Notes: generated by a model not told the origin, from the letters alone. Shown: positions 16,530-26,267, counted from the first letter of the stretch. The stretch is 64,000 bases of DNA from Acidobacteriota bacterium (GCA_015493585.1 WGCW01000044.1:1-64000), one strand, 5' to 3'. Numbers and translations are program-made.

Positions 16530-18014
16530 TCAGAAGCCCTTGCCCGCCAGGCCAAGCATGTACTTCATGTCTTCATCGGTCCAGGTCAATCCGGCGCCAA
16601 GCAAGATACTCGAGTGCGCGGCGTACGTCGGATCGTCCCAGCCAGCCGTCAGGAACATGTTCCGGTTGAGGTAGAACCGGCTCTCGAACCGGATGTGTGG
16701 CGAGTTGCTCTCCTTGCGGCTAAAGTCCCACGCTTCGAGGCTGAGCCGCATCGGGTGGTGGAGCACGGTGATGTTCTGATCGATGCCAACCCCGCCACGC
16801 GACTCGAAAAGACCTGCACGAACGATGGTGTTGGGGAGTAAACGGTACCCCATTTGCGCGTTGAACGCACTGGAGTACTCGTCCTGTTTGGTCGTCGTCC
16901 TGGTGTAGGTCTCGCTATGGCCGTTGCCGTAATCCGTCGTGACCGTTTCCACCTTCGTCTTGAGCCGTCCAAACGGCGGATCAACGTACTCGATCCGGAA
17001 GAATCGCCGTTGATCGGTCCACAGATCGAAGCCGAAGGTCGAACGCGATTCGCTGACGTTCGGCAACGATTCTCCAGACAGCGTCATGTTGAGGTGATAG
17101 CGTTGGAAACGTCCAACGGTATTCTGGAACGTCTTGACACCGCCCTGAATCGACTTCAACGTATCGTTGACATTGTCCACGGTGGTATCGTCGTTGATCA
17201 GCTTGCCGATGCTCCCCTGTCCTTTGGCGATCTTGGTCGTGATGGTGTTGAGGTTGTTCGCCGTCACCTTGAGCCGGGCCGTCAGGTCACGGATATTGTC
17301 GATCGAATCGTGCACGCCGGGACGGTTCTCCTCGACGGTCCGGTCGAGGGCGTCGGCGAGCTTGGCGATCTTGTCGGCCAGCCTTGGCAGCTCCTGTTTG
17401 AGCTCAGCCGAAAAGTCGCGGAAGTTCGCGGTCGTCGCGCCGACGTTGGCCTGATTGGCCTTGATCAGATCCTTGAGCGAGGCGGTGAGCTCCCGGACAT
17501 TGTCGATGATCTCATCGAGCTTTTCGGCGCCCTGCTGGCCGCCGATCGACTGCCGGAGGGCAAAGGTGACCTGTTTGACATCGTCGCCGATCGCTGAGGC
17601 CTTTTGCAGCACGTCATCGAAGCTGGGAGCCGCCACACCGTTGAGCGGCGTCCCGGGCTGAAGCAACGGTGCGTTTGGATTGCCCGGCAAGACCTCGACG
17701 TACTTGTCACCGAGCATGCCCAGACTGACGATCCTGGCAGACGCGCCTTGGTGTAACCGGACATCAGGATCGAGCGAGAGAATCAGCTCGGCCCGGCCGT
17801 CCTTGAGGAAGATCCTCGTGACCTTGCCCACGCGGACCCCTGCGATGCGGACGTCGGATTTCTTGTCGACGCCCGCGACCGATGGAAAGTAGGCGCTGAC
17901 GACCTGCCGGTGCCCCCGTTCTCCAATCGGAATGTCCTGAATCTTGATGATGAAGATTCCAAGGATGATCAAGCCGATAAGCATGAAGAGGCCAATTTTT
18001 GCAGCTGGAGTCAT
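16530..18014 (-). CDS. mlaD: MCE/MlaD protein with predicted C-terminal beta-barrel
   Basis: A 494-aa protein. An N-terminal TM anchor (about 7-25) precedes one MCE domain (about 38-115, with GVRVGKV and LGDKYVEV) and a long helical, coiled-coil-like stretch (about 130-300). The last 190 residues are alternating-hydrophobic strands with polar turns (for example FRIEYVD, VRAGLFES, MRLSLEAWDFS, ILLGAGLTW), and the chain ends in Phe, a hallmark of outer-membrane barrels. Classical MlaD is about 180 aa and lacks this part. It is probably the substrate-binding/tunnel subunit of an Mla-type lipid transporter. Start overlaps the mlaF stop by 4 nt. Confidence 0.88.
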   Translation of the reverse strand: MTPAAKIGLFMLIGLIILGIFIIKIQDIPIGERGHRQVVSAYFPSVAGVDKKSDVRIAGVRVGKVTRIFLKDGRAELILSLDPDVRLHQGASARIVSLGMLGDKYVEVLPGNPNAPLLQPGTPLNGVAAPSFDDVLQKASAIGDDVKQVTFALRQSIGGQQGAEKLDEIIDNVRELTASLKDLIKANQANVGATTANFRDFSAELKQELPRLADKIAKLADALDRTVEENRPGVHDSIDNIRDLTARLKVTANNLNTITTKIAKGQGSIGKLINDDTTVDNVNDTLKSIQGGVKTFQNTVGRFQRYHLNMTLSGESLPNVSESRSTFGFDLWTDQRRFFRIEYVDPPFGRLKTKVETVTTDYGNGHSETYTRTTTKQDEYSSAFNAQMGYRLLPNTIVRAGLFESRGGVGIDQNITVLHHPMRLSLEAWDFSRKESNSPHIRFESRFYLNRNMFLTAGWDDPTYAAHSSILLGAGLTWTDEDMKYMLGLAGKGF

Positions 18015-18793
18015 ACGAAGTCCTCCTCATCTGCGGGGATCTCCCCGTTGAGAAATGCCTGGACGTATGGATCTGGATTCTGCCGGAACTCGTCCGGCGA
18101 GCCCTCGGCGATGATGACCCCGTGACGAATCATCGCGAGGCGGTCCGCAATGCCAAACGCGAGGTTGAGATCGTGCGTGATCGTTACCGCCGTGACACCA
18201 AGCTGGTCGTGCATGTGCCTGATGACGCGGGCGATCGCCGCCGTATTGATCGGATCGAGCCCCGTGGTCGGCTCATCGAAGAGGAGGATCTCAGGTTTCA
18301 GAGCGATCGCCCTGGCGAATCCAACCCTCCGGCGCATGCCTCCTGAGAGCTCTGCTGGGAACTTGTCCTCGATCCCCTCCATACGCACGAGACTCAAGCA
18401 CTCGTGAACCCTGTCAGCAACCTCGTCCTCGGACCAGCGCGTGTGCCGGCGGATGGGGAAGGCGATATTGTCGAACACGTTCATCGAGTCAAAGAGCGCA
18501 CCCTCCTGGAAGCTCATTCCGATGTGTTTGCGGAGCTCGAGGCATTCGGAGGCCGGCGCGATCGTGATGTCGATGCCTTCGACGATGACGTTGCCTTCAT
18601 CCGGCTGGAGCAAGCCGATCAGGTGTTTGAGGAAGACGCTCTTCCCGGCGCCAGAGGCACCAAGGATGACGAGCGACTCTCCCGGATAGATGTCGAGATC
18701 GATGTCGCGCAGCACATGCTTCTCGCCGAACGATTTCTTCAACCCAATCACGCTGATGATCGGTTTCGGCGTTGTGGATGCCTGTACGGCCAT
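18011..18793 (-). CDS. mlaF: Mla-type lipid transporter ATP-binding protein
   Basis: A 260-aa ABC ATPase. Walker A is GASGAGKS, the signature motif LSGGMRRRVGFARA, Walker B ILLFDEPTTGLDP, and the H-loop histidine is in ITHDLN. The GGMRRRV signature with an Arg-rich stretch is typical of MlaF/Ttg2A. It powers the MlaE permease at the inner membrane. It lies between mlaE and the MCE gene with 9-nt and overlapping junctions. Confidence 0.95.
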   Translation of the reverse strand: MAVQASTTPKPIISVIGLKKSFGEKHVLRDIDLDIYPGESLVILGASGAGKSVFLKHLIGLLQPDEGNVIVEGIDITIAPASECLELRKHIGMSFQEGALFDSMNVFDNIAFPIRRHTRWSEDEVADRVHECLSLVRMEGIEDKFPAELSGGMRRRVGFARAIALKPEILLFDEPTTGLDPINTAAIARVIRHMHDQLGVTAVTITHDLNLAFGIADRLAMIRHGVIIAEGSPDEFRQNPDPYVQAFLNGEIPADEEDFV

Positions 18794-18802
18794 CGTTCCC
18801 CC

Positions 18803-19573
18803 TTAGAACAGGATCTTGGTCAGGAAGAAATCTGACAAGAGAATCGAAAGCGAGCCCATGACGACGGCGTTGGTGGTCGACCGGCCCACCCCCTCCGCAC
18901 CCCCGCTCGTGTAGAACCCCTTCGTGCACCCGGTGACGGCCAGGATCAGGCCGAAGAATGCCGCCTTGATCAGGCCGGAGGTAACGTCGTTGACCTCCAG
19001 GTACTGGAACGTGCTGTGCCAGTACTGCACGGTATTGGCGTGGAAGAGACCGACGGCAACGAGCCATCCGCCAACGATGCCGATGGCGTCACCAACCAAC
19101 ACCAGGAGCGGGAGCATGAAAAAGCTCGCGCCGACCCGGGGGACGATCAGGTAGTGAATCGGCTCGGTCGCCATCGCGTAGAGGGCATCGACCTGTTCGG
19201 TGACACGCATCGTCCCCAGCTCGGCCGCAAGCGATGATCCGATTCTCCCGGCGACCATCAGGCCGACGAGCACCGGCCCAAGCTCGCGGGTCATCGACAG
19301 GGCGACGACCGAACCGACAAACCCTTCGGCATGGAAGCGTTCGAATCCCCGGTACGTCTGCAGGGCGAGGACCATCCCCGTGAACATCGTCGTCAGGAAG
19401 ATGACGGGAATGGAGTCATATCCAACACGGACCATCTGCCGGAGCCACTCGGCAAAATCGAACGGCCGCCGCACCGACCACAGGAGTGTTTGGGCCAGGA
19501 TATTGAAAAAACGCCCGATCTCCTCGAGGACGTCGATGAACCAGCGTCCTAGGCTGTCCAGCCATCCCATCAT
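18803..19573 (-). CDS. mlaE: Mla-type lipid transporter permease
   Basis: About 256 aa. I chose the ATG at 19573 (ATGATG) because the longer frame would run into dnaB and adds implausible Arg/Ser-rich sequence. It has several TM helices and the MlaE core motifs (MTRELGPVLVGLMVAGRIGS, ELGTMRVTEQVDAL). It moves phospholipid between the inner membrane and the MCE protein. It lies 16 nt downstream of dnaB, same strand. Confidence 0.95.
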   Translation of the reverse strand: MMGWLDSLGRWFIDVLEEIGRFFNILAQTLLWSVRRPFDFAEWLRQMVRVGYDSIPVIFLTTMFTGMVLALQTYRGFERFHAEGFVGSVVALSMTRELGPVLVGLMVAGRIGSSLAAELGTMRVTEQVDALYAMATEPIHYLIVPRVGASFFMLPLLVLVGDAIGIVGGWLVAVGLFHANTVQYWHSTFQYLEVNDVTSGLIKAAFFGLILAVTGCTKGFYTSGGAEGVGRSTTNAVVMGSLSILLSDFFLTKILF

Positions 19574-19589
19574 CGTGCTGTTCTCCCGT

Positions 19590-20975
19590 TCACCACGGTT
19601 CTCCCTCGCTCTCCTGCGGCATCGCAGCGTTTTCGAAACGCGTGTACTCGTGCTGAAAGACCAGGTCGATCTCACCGATCGGACCGTTGCGCTGTTTGGC
19701 AATGATCAACTGGGCCAAGCGCCGTTGCTCGACGTCCTGATCGTAGACCGACGGCCGGACGATGAACATCACGACGTCCGCATCCTGCTCGATGCTCCCG
19801 GATTCCCTGAGGTCAGAGAGTTGCGGCCGATGGTCGCCACCGCGCCGGTCGGGCTGGCGGGAAAGCTGTGAGAGCACCAGCAGCGGAACGTCGAGCTCTT
19901 TGGCTACCGCCTTAAGCCCCCGTGAAATGGAGGAGACTTCTTCGTTCCGGTTCGAGAATCTGCCGCCGGCTGACATCAACTGAAGGTAGTCAACCATCAC
20001 GAGGTCGAGCCCCCGCTCCATCTTCAGACGTCTGGCCTTTGCGGAAAGCTCGAGCACGGTGATCCCCGGCGTGTCGTCGATCCAGATGTTCGCCTCTTCC
20101 AGCGCCTGGGCGGCCATCACCAGCTTCGTCCAGTCAGCCTTGGCCAGGTATCCCGAGGTAATCCGCTTCTGATCGACCCTGGCCTCCGCGGCGAGCATCC
20201 GCCGCACCAGCTGGTCCGCCGACATCTCAAGGGAGAAGATCGCTACCTTCTGCTTTCCCTTGAGCGCCGCGTGTGTACAGATGTTGACGCCGAGCGACGT
20301 CTTGCCCATCGACGGCCGGGCCGCCAGGATGATCAAATCCTTCTTTTGCAGCCCCGAGGTCAGCTCGTTGACACGTTGAAAGCCGGTATCGAGGCCGGTC
20401 AGGGTCGAGTGGGTGTCCCGAGCCTCCTTGAGCATCTGGATTTCACGCTGCGTCAATTCCCGGATAGGGACGAGACCGCCAGCCAGCGTATCTTCGGCAA
20501 TCTGGTAGACCTCACGCTGAGCCGACTCAACGGCATCCTTTGCCTCCCCCTGATCGAGCGTACAGGTGGTCAGGATCTTCTGAGCTGCCGTAATCAACCG
20601 GCGTTTGACCGCCTTGTCGTGGACGATGCCGGCGTAATGCCGGACGTTCGCCACATCCGGCAAGGCATCGACCAGCGAGGAGAGGTACGAGACGCCGCCG
20701 GCACGTTCGATCGTCCCCTCTTCCCTCATGAAATTGGTCACCGTCAAGAGATCGGCGCTCTGGCTGCGTTGATGCAACGTTTGGCACGCTTCGTAGACGA
20801 GCCGGTGACTGTCGAGGTAAAACTCGTCCACTCGAAGCACTTCAAGGATGCTCAGCAACGCACCCGGATCCAGCAAAATGGCGCCGAGCACCGCCCGTTC
20901 CGCCTCCGGGTCGTGGGGAAGACGGGATACCTCAGTCTCTGGTGGAAGATGCGCCGGTGGAGCGATGACGTTCAT
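19590..20975 (-). CDS. dnaB: Replicative DNA helicase
   Basis: 461 aa from the ATG at 20975, which overlaps the aroB stop by 4 nt (ATGA). It has the DnaB N-terminal domain (DPEAERAVLGAILLD), a linker, and a RecA-like C-terminal domain with Walker A ARPSMGKTSLG and a DLVMVDYLQLM Walker B. No intein or other insertion is present. It unwinds DNA at the replication fork. Location between aroB and the mla genes is unusual but tightly packed. Confidence 0.97.
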   Translation of the reverse strand: MNVIAPPAHLPPETEVSRLPHDPEAERAVLGAILLDPGALLSILEVLRVDEFYLDSHRLVYEACQTLHQRSQSADLLTVTNFMREEGTIERAGGVSYLSSLVDALPDVANVRHYAGIVHDKAVKRRLITAAQKILTTCTLDQGEAKDAVESAQREVYQIAEDTLAGGLVPIRELTQREIQMLKEARDTHSTLTGLDTGFQRVNELTSGLQKKDLIILAARPSMGKTSLGVNICTHAALKGKQKVAIFSLEMSADQLVRRMLAAEARVDQKRITSGYLAKADWTKLVMAAQALEEANIWIDDTPGITVLELSAKARRLKMERGLDLVMVDYLQLMSAGGRFSNRNEEVSSISRGLKAVAKELDVPLLVLSQLSRQPDRRGGDHRPQLSDLRESGSIEQDADVVMFIVRPSVYDQDVEQRRLAQLIIAKQRNGPIGEIDLVFQHEYTRFENAAMPQESEGEPW

Positions 20976-22078
20976 AGGCGACTCATTGTACCATCCGGCC
21001 CCCGGTCCATTGACGCGTGCTGGAGCCGGAAAATGACCCGGTGCAGCTCCTCGATCGACACACGTTGATCGGGGATGACCCCATCCGTCGTCGGCAACAC
21101 CCATGCGACACCGCCGGCATCAGCCTTCTTGTCGCGTGCGACAAGCTCAACGAGGCTGTCCGGATCGAGATCATCGAGCGGCGGAAGGGGACCGGCAGCG
21201 TCGAGTGCTCGTGCGAGCCTCCGCCAAGCCTCGTCCGTCATCAGGCCACGTTCGAGCGCCAGGAGCGCGGCTGCCCGGATCCCCCAGGCAACGGCCTCAC
21301 CGTGGAGGAACCGCCGGTATCCCGTGGCGGTTTCCAGCGCGTGGCCAAGGGTATGCCCGAGGTTGAGGACGCGCCGCAGCCCCCGTTCCCGTTCATCCTC
21401 CCCGACCACGCGAGCTTTGACGCGAACGGCCCGGGCAATCATCCGTTCCCACTGGAGCGCGTCAGCCCGTGCGAACGGCCCCCGTGGCATCAGGTCCAAC
21501 ATCTCGTGATCACCGATCCATGCGGTCTTGACCGCTTCGGCCAATCCGGCGCGGAGCTCACGTGGGGGGAGCGTTTCCAGCGTGTTGACATCGGCGACGA
21601 CGAGGCTGGGCGCCCAGAACGCCCCGATGAGGTTCTTGCCCGCGTCGAGGTTGATCCCCGTCTTGCCCCCGACCGAGGCGTCGATCATCGCCAGGAGCGT
21701 TGTTGGGACCGCAATCCAGCGAATGCCCCGCAGATAGACGGCGGCGGCAAACCCGGCGAGATCTGTTGTCACACCGCCGCCAACCGCCATCACCGTGTCG
21801 CGCCGCTGCCAGCCGAGTGAGAGCAACCACCGGCAGATCGCTTCGACCTGCGGCCATCTCTTGAAACGTTCCCCATCGGGCAGCTCGTAGATGCCAACGG
21901 CTCCCAACGAGGCCGCCGCTCGCCGGCCCCACAACGGTGCCACCGTTGTGTTCGAGATTGCTGCGATCCTCATCTCCCCGTCCACGGAACGTACCAGCTC
22001 TGGCAGGGCCTGCAGGAGATCGAAACCGATCCGCACCTCGTAGTGTCCTCGTTCCCCGGTGACGGTGATGCGTTCCAT
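20972..22078 (-). CDS. aroB: 3-dehydroquinate synthase
   Basis: A 368-aa AroB, second step of the shikimate pathway (DAHP to 3-dehydroquinate, NAD- and metal-dependent). Seen: AVGGGVTTDLAGFAAA (NAD-binding glycine-rich loop), GGKTGINLDAGKNLIGAF and HGEAVAWG (metal-ligand region). Length is normal. It heads the minus-strand aroB-dnaB-mlaEFD-radA block and has a leaderless-type -10 box immediately upstream. Confidence 0.97.
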   Translation of the reverse strand: MERITVTGERGHYEVRIGFDLLQALPELVRSVDGEMRIAAISNTTVAPLWGRRAAASLGAVGIYELPDGERFKRWPQVEAICRWLLSLGWQRRDTVMAVGGGVTTDLAGFAAAVYLRGIRWIAVPTTLLAMIDASVGGKTGINLDAGKNLIGAFWAPSLVVADVNTLETLPPRELRAGLAEAVKTAWIGDHEMLDLMPRGPFARADALQWERMIARAVRVKARVVGEDERERGLRRVLNLGHTLGHALETATGYRRFLHGEAVAWGIRAAALLALERGLMTDEAWRRLARALDAAGPLPPLDDLDPDSLVELVARDKKADAGGVAWVLPTTDGVIPDQRVSIEELHRVIFRLQHASMDRGPDGTMSRL

Positions 22079-22084
22079 GCGCTC

Positions 22085-22090
22085 ATCCTA
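22085..22090 (-). promoter_or_regulatory. -10 box of aroB, leaderless spacing
   Basis: Minus-strand TAGGAT (22090-22085) ends 6 nt before the aroB ATG. It follows the receptor terminator at 22121-22147, so the aroB block has its own promoter. Confidence 0.5.
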
Positions 22091-22120
22091 CCCCAGCGGC
22101 TCAAGCGGGTGGCGTATGCC

Positions 22121-22147
22121 AAAAAAACGGGGCCCGAAGGCCCCGGT
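22121..22147 (-). terminator. Intrinsic terminator of the TonB-dependent receptor
   Basis: Minus-strand ACCGGGGCC-TTCG-GGCCCCGT hairpin followed directly by seven T residues; about 20 nt after the receptor stop codon. Confidence 0.93.
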
Positions 22148-22166
22148 AGATGCGTTGGGAAAGTCT

Positions 22167-25037
22167 CTAGAACCGGATCTTTGCGGCGATTTGGAACTGC
22201 CGGGGGCTGCCCGAGTGGTTGAGCTTGCCGAAGTAGGGATCCAGGTAGGTGTTCGTCGCCGGGTTGTGGTTCCACCATTCGTAGCGGACCAGCTGGGTGT
22301 TCGTTGTATACCAGTTCTCGCTGTCGAACACGTTGAACATTTCGAAGATCAGTTGGAGCTCGTAGTCTCCAGCCAGCTTGAAGTTCTTGGTCAGGCGCAT
22401 GTCGACGTTGTGGAACCACGGCTGCCGGAAAGTGTTCCGGCGGTAGTGCTTGTACACACCGGGAGCGATCTCCCAGGTGGCACGGTCACGGTAGTACCCG
22501 TCCTTGTTGAGATCCCGGCCGTCCGTTGCGGTGAACGGAAATCCCGAGCGGATCCGCACGATCGTCGAGAAGATAAAACCGTAGGGCAGTTGGAAGGTAG
22601 CCGAAGCGACGAAGCGGTGCTTGACGTCAAAGTTGGACGGACCCCAATCGGCACCGATGTTGTACTGATCCTCGGCGAGGCCAGAGCTCGACGACGAGAC
22701 CGAACGCTCATTCGAGTCCTCATCGCGGGAACGTGAGTAGGTGTAGGAGGCGTTGAGCATCCAGCCGTTGGAGAACCGCTTGTTGGCCTTGATAATGATC
22801 GCCTTGTAGTTGGCCTTCGCGTCGGACTTGAACATCAGGATTTTCGTGAAGTCTGGGTAGTTGGGGTGCGCGTACGACGAAATGTACGTCGGACGCCCGT
22901 CGATCGTTGTCCCACCGTCCGGAGCGATGTTCTGGTCCTGCTTGCGTTCGAGCTTCCGCGTCTTCGAGTAGACGAGATCGACGCCGAGTGAAAAGTCCGG
23001 AGCGACTTCGGCCTCATACCCTAGCGATGCGCGCCAGGTCTCTGGATTTTCAAAGTTCGGGTCGTAGACGAAGATGGAGGGCCTGGACACGGGCAGATCG
23101 CCGAGCGAACCAAACCGGTTCGGCCACTGGGGACACTCGTCATAACGGCAGTTGAGATCGGCCCGGACGACCCGGACGCCGTTCGTCAGCATAGCGTTGG
23201 CATCGAGCAGGGTCGGGACGTTGTCGTAGAACATGCCAATACCGCCGCGCAGGACCTGCTTCCCATCGCCATTGATATCCCACGCAAACCCCGCACGCGG
23301 CGCGATGTTATTCGTATCGTCGGGGATCTGGCCGGTCAGCGGGAAGTTCGGATTGGTTTCCTTCGGATCCGGATGATCCTCGAGATCGTAGCGGACACCG
23401 TAAGTCAGAGTCACATTTGGCGTTACCTGCCACTCGTCCTGCACGTACGCCCCGTAGTACTTCGTGTTGAACTCGACGGTGCCGTTGTACGGCGAAAACG
23501 CCTGTGTGTACCGGTAGACGTTGTCGTTAAAGAAATCGTTCCAAGAACGGAAGTAGTACTGTCCGCCCCCGAAGCGGAAGAAGCCGTCATCGTACCTGAC
23601 GAAGTTGTAGTTGATCCCGGCTTTCAATGTGTGTTGGCCAACGTAGTAGGTGAAGTTGTCCTTGATCTGCGTCCGGTTCTCATTCAGGTAGTTCGGGAGG
23701 AAGTTGTTCTGTCCGAACGTAGCATCGTAATGGCTCCCAATCCGGACCTCCGGGATTGACGTTACGTTGGCCTCGCGCGGCCGCTTCTCCCACGCGTACT
23801 GAACGATCAGCTCGTTGAACGTGTTGTCACCAAGAACCGAGTTGAGGTTGGCAACGGCGGAGTTGAAGAAGTTTCTCTCGTATCCGTTGTTCGACCAGCC
23901 GGACGTGTCATAGTTGTTCGTCAGGTTCTCGCCATCCTCGTAGTTGTAGTTGTCCCGGAAGGTCAACAGGTGATTGTTGCTGATCTGCCAATCGAGCTTG
24001 ATGAGGATGGCGTCAGCATCATTCGTCTGTTTGACGTTGCCGATTTCCTTCGAATAGTTGAGCCCGGTCAGGGCTTCCCAGTCCGCGACGCGCCCGGACG
24101 GGAAATGCCGGAAATAGCGCAGGGTTGGCTGATCGAGCCGCTGGCCGTCATAGGAAAAGAAGTAGTGCAGCTTGTCCTTGATGATCGGGCCGCCGACGGC
24201 CGCACCGAACTGACGCCGGACGAAGTTGGACCCGCCCCGGTGGTCGGCGTAATCACCGACGAAGCTCTCGGGCCGGTAGTAGAAGAACGCCTCGCCCTTG
24301 AGCTGGTTGGTTCCAGACTTCGTGATCGCGTTGATGACGCCGCCCGATGCGTTGTACTGCACACTGTAGGCCGACGACACGACCTGGAACTCCTTGATCG
24401 CCGCCTGAGAAAACGTGAATGGGGGACGGGTGCCACCGCGCTCCTCGCCGAAGAACGACGACTGATCATTGGCGCCGTCAACGTTGAACGAGTTGTGAAT
24501 ACCTTTGGCGCCCTCGATGTGGGTTCTTCCAACACTGTCGGGAACCGCCGCCGGAGTCAGGGCGATGAAGTCGAGGAAATTACGGCCGTTGAGGGGCAAA
24601 TTCTCGATCTGGTTACTTGTCACGGTTGACGTAATATTGGCGCTCGATGTGTCAACGACGGGCGCCTGGGCCGTGACAACGATCTCCTCCTTGACGGAGG
24701 AAATCTTGAGCTTGAAATCGATGCTGACCGCAGATCCGAGGGATACGGCCACACCCTTCTTGATCTCGGACTTGAAGCCGTTCATGTCGACCCGGATGTC
24801 GTAGGTCCCGGATGGCAGGAAGTCCAGCCGGTACAGGCCATCTTTGCTGGTGACCGTCCGCCGGAAAAAGCCGGTCGCTTCATTGGTTGCCGTCACGGTT
24901 GCGCCCGGGAGCGCCCCTCCATTCGGATCCGTCACCAGCCCTTGCAACTGGCCGGTCGCGGAGTTGGACTGGGCATGACCCGCCAACGGGACCAGCACAA
25001 ATGCAACGGCAATCAGCCACACAAGACTCCTCTTCAT
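22167..25037 (-). CDS. Oar-like TonB-dependent outer-membrane receptor
   Basis: About 956 aa. I prefer the second ATG (25037): it sits 9 nt after the GGAGGAGGAAGAAGG ribosome site, while the first ATG abuts it. It has a Sec signal peptide ending GHAQS, a carboxypeptidase-regulatory-like domain (about 25-110; GVVTDPNG-type start, GATVTATN), a plug domain (about 115-230; NLPLNGRNFLDF), and a large 22-strand-type barrel rich in aromatic/Gly strands ending in RF. This Oar-type layout is expanded in Acidobacteriota and Bacteroidota-like genomes. Ligand unknown; no SusD partner or dedicated transporter is next to it. It is expressed alone, with a terminator behind. Confidence 0.92.
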   Translation of the reverse strand: MKRSLVWLIAVAFVLVPLAGHAQSNSATGQLQGLVTDPNGGALPGATVTATNEATGFFRRTVTSKDGLYRLDFLPSGTYDIRVDMNGFKSEIKKGVAVSLGSAVSIDFKLKISSVKEEIVVTAQAPVVDTSSANITSTVTSNQIENLPLNGRNFLDFIALTPAAVPDSVGRTHIEGAKGIHNSFNVDGANDQSSFFGEERGGTRPPFTFSQAAIKEFQVVSSAYSVQYNASGGVINAITKSGTNQLKGEAFFYYRPESFVGDYADHRGGSNFVRRQFGAAVGGPIIKDKLHYFFSYDGQRLDQPTLRYFRHFPSGRVADWEALTGLNYSKEIGNVKQTNDADAILIKLDWQISNNHLLTFRDNYNYEDGENLTNNYDTSGWSNNGYERNFFNSAVANLNSVLGDNTFNELIVQYAWEKRPREANVTSIPEVRIGSHYDATFGQNNFLPNYLNENRTQIKDNFTYYVGQHTLKAGINYNFVRYDDGFFRFGGGQYYFRSWNDFFNDNVYRYTQAFSPYNGTVEFNTKYYGAYVQDEWQVTPNVTLTYGVRYDLEDHPDPKETNPNFPLTGQIPDDTNNIAPRAGFAWDINGDGKQVLRGGIGMFYDNVPTLLDANAMLTNGVRVVRADLNCRYDECPQWPNRFGSLGDLPVSRPSIFVYDPNFENPETWRASLGYEAEVAPDFSLGVDLVYSKTRKLERKQDQNIAPDGGTTIDGRPTYISSYAHPNYPDFTKILMFKSDAKANYKAIIIKANKRFSNGWMLNASYTYSRSRDEDSNERSVSSSSSGLAEDQYNIGADWGPSNFDVKHRFVASATFQLPYGFIFSTIVRIRSGFPFTATDGRDLNKDGYYRDRATWEIAPGVYKHYRRNTFRQPWFHNVDMRLTKNFKLAGDYELQLIFEMFNVFDSENWYTTNTQLVRYEWWNHNPATNTYLDPYFGKLNHSGSPRQFQIAAKIRF

Positions 25038-25129
25038 ATGAAACATCCTTCTTCCTCCTCCCTTGGGGAATTCCAGAATCGATTTACCGTCTCAAGCTCC
25101 GTCCGATGATGTCGTCCCACGGGCATACT

Positions 25130-25642
25130 TTAGCGGCGATCGAGGCGGTTGACAAGGGGTGCGCGTGCCCCGGGAGAATCTTCTGGGCGCCAGGTCATAA
25201 TCAGCGCGTCCTCACCGTCCCCGTAGTACCCGGGGCGACGCCCAACCTCCTGGAAATGGAGCTCTTGATACAGCGCAATCGCACCGGTATTGGAGACTCG
25301 CACCTCAAGCGTGACGCTTTCACCGGCAAACACTTCTGCATGCCTCTTGGCAAGTTCAATCAGAAACGCTGCGAGACCCCTGCGCCGGAATTCGGGCCGT
25401 GTCGCGATTTTGAGGATGTGGAGATCGAGGTATTGCCACGCGGCGAGTAGATAGGCGAGAATCTCTCCCCCCTCGCTGGTGAGCACGCGGTGAAAGCGGC
25501 CCGGCGCATAGACCTCGGCCAAGAGAAGGTGGCCGGGCCAGGGATCCGAAAAACAGATCTGTTCGAGCCGTTCCAGCGTGCGAACATCACCGGGTGCTGG
25601 AGCCCGCACGGAGAACCGGGGTGTGGGCTGCCTCTCAGCCAC
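25130..25642 (-). CDS. rimI: Ribosomal-protein-alanine N-acetyltransferase family
   Basis: 170 aa from the GTG at 25642, which overlaps the tsaB stop by 8 nt and has GGGAGG upstream; the longer upstream frame is out of register with any signal and lies inside tsaB. A GNAT fold with acetyl-CoA loop RPEFRRRGLAAFLI, NTGAIALYQ and a GRRPGYYGDGEDALIM ending typical of RimI. It acetylates the N-terminus of ribosomal protein S18. The tsaB-rimI pair is a common bacterial arrangement. Confidence 0.9.
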   Translation of the reverse strand: MAERQPTPRFSVRAPAPGDVRTLERLEQICFSDPWPGHLLLAEVYAPGRFHRVLTSEGGEILAYLLAAWQYLDLHILKIATRPEFRRRGLAAFLIELAKRHAEVFAGESVTLEVRVSNTGAIALYQELHFQEVGRRPGYYGDGEDALIMTWRPEDSPGARAPLVNRLDRR

Positions 25643-26261
25643 GCGGACCTCCCGCAACCGGGGGGCCCTCCACGTACCACGGTTCTGCCGGCTGGCCCGG
25701 TGCATCGCGGGCGCGCAACCGCAGGAGCGCCTCGGCGCTCGAAAGGGGGGCTTCCCCCCGGCGTGCGGGTCCAAGATCAACATCGGGTGGCGCCAGCCAG
25801 GGACCGTACGCCGCTGCATCCTGAACCTTCATGATTGTGACCGGAGCATCAGGGATGGGGACCCCATCGAGACCAAGGTGCATAGGACGCGCATAGATTT
25901 CACCTCTGCGTCCCGGCATGGCCGTCCACACCGTTTTGCCTGTCATGGTCCGCGCGGCCTGCACACTGAGGCTGTCGTAGGCTGTTACTGCGATGCCGGC
26001 CGCCGTGGCCAGACCGAAAGCCGTCGCAAGCCCCGCCCGGATTCCGGTGAATGAGCCGGGGCCGCGGCTGACAACGACACTATCGAGGGCGTCCGGATCC
26101 AGACCTGCATCCTCGAAGAGCAGGTCTACGGCAGCTATCAGGAGCGCTGAACGTGGCGCTCCACCCGCAAGCCGGACGAAGGATGGTGCTGGCCACTGAC
26201 CGGCGATCAGGGCAACCTCCAACGTCGGGCTACACGTGAAAAGAGCGAGCACCACCGGCAT
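25635..26261 (-). CDS. tsaB: tRNA t6A biosynthesis protein TsaB
   Basis: A 208-aa TsaB, the inactive paralogue that forms a complex with TsaD and TsaE to make N6-threonylcarbamoyladenosine-37 on ANN-decoding tRNAs. It shows the ASKHA N-terminal fold and the landmark VSRGPGSFTGIRAGLATAFGLA. The start-codon region lacks a ribosome site and has a -10 box 6 nt away. tsaD is not in the window. Confidence 0.93.
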   Translation of the reverse strand: MPVVLALFTCSPTLEVALIAGQWPAPSFVRLAGGAPRSALLIAAVDLLFEDAGLDPDALDSVVVSRGPGSFTGIRAGLATAFGLATAAGIAVTAYDSLSVQAARTMTGKTVWTAMPGRRGEIYARPMHLGLDGVPIPDAPVTIMKVQDAAAYGPWLAPPDVDLGPARRGEAPLSSAEALLRLRARDAPGQPAEPWYVEGPPVAGGPRG

Positions 26262-26267
26262 GTCTGG

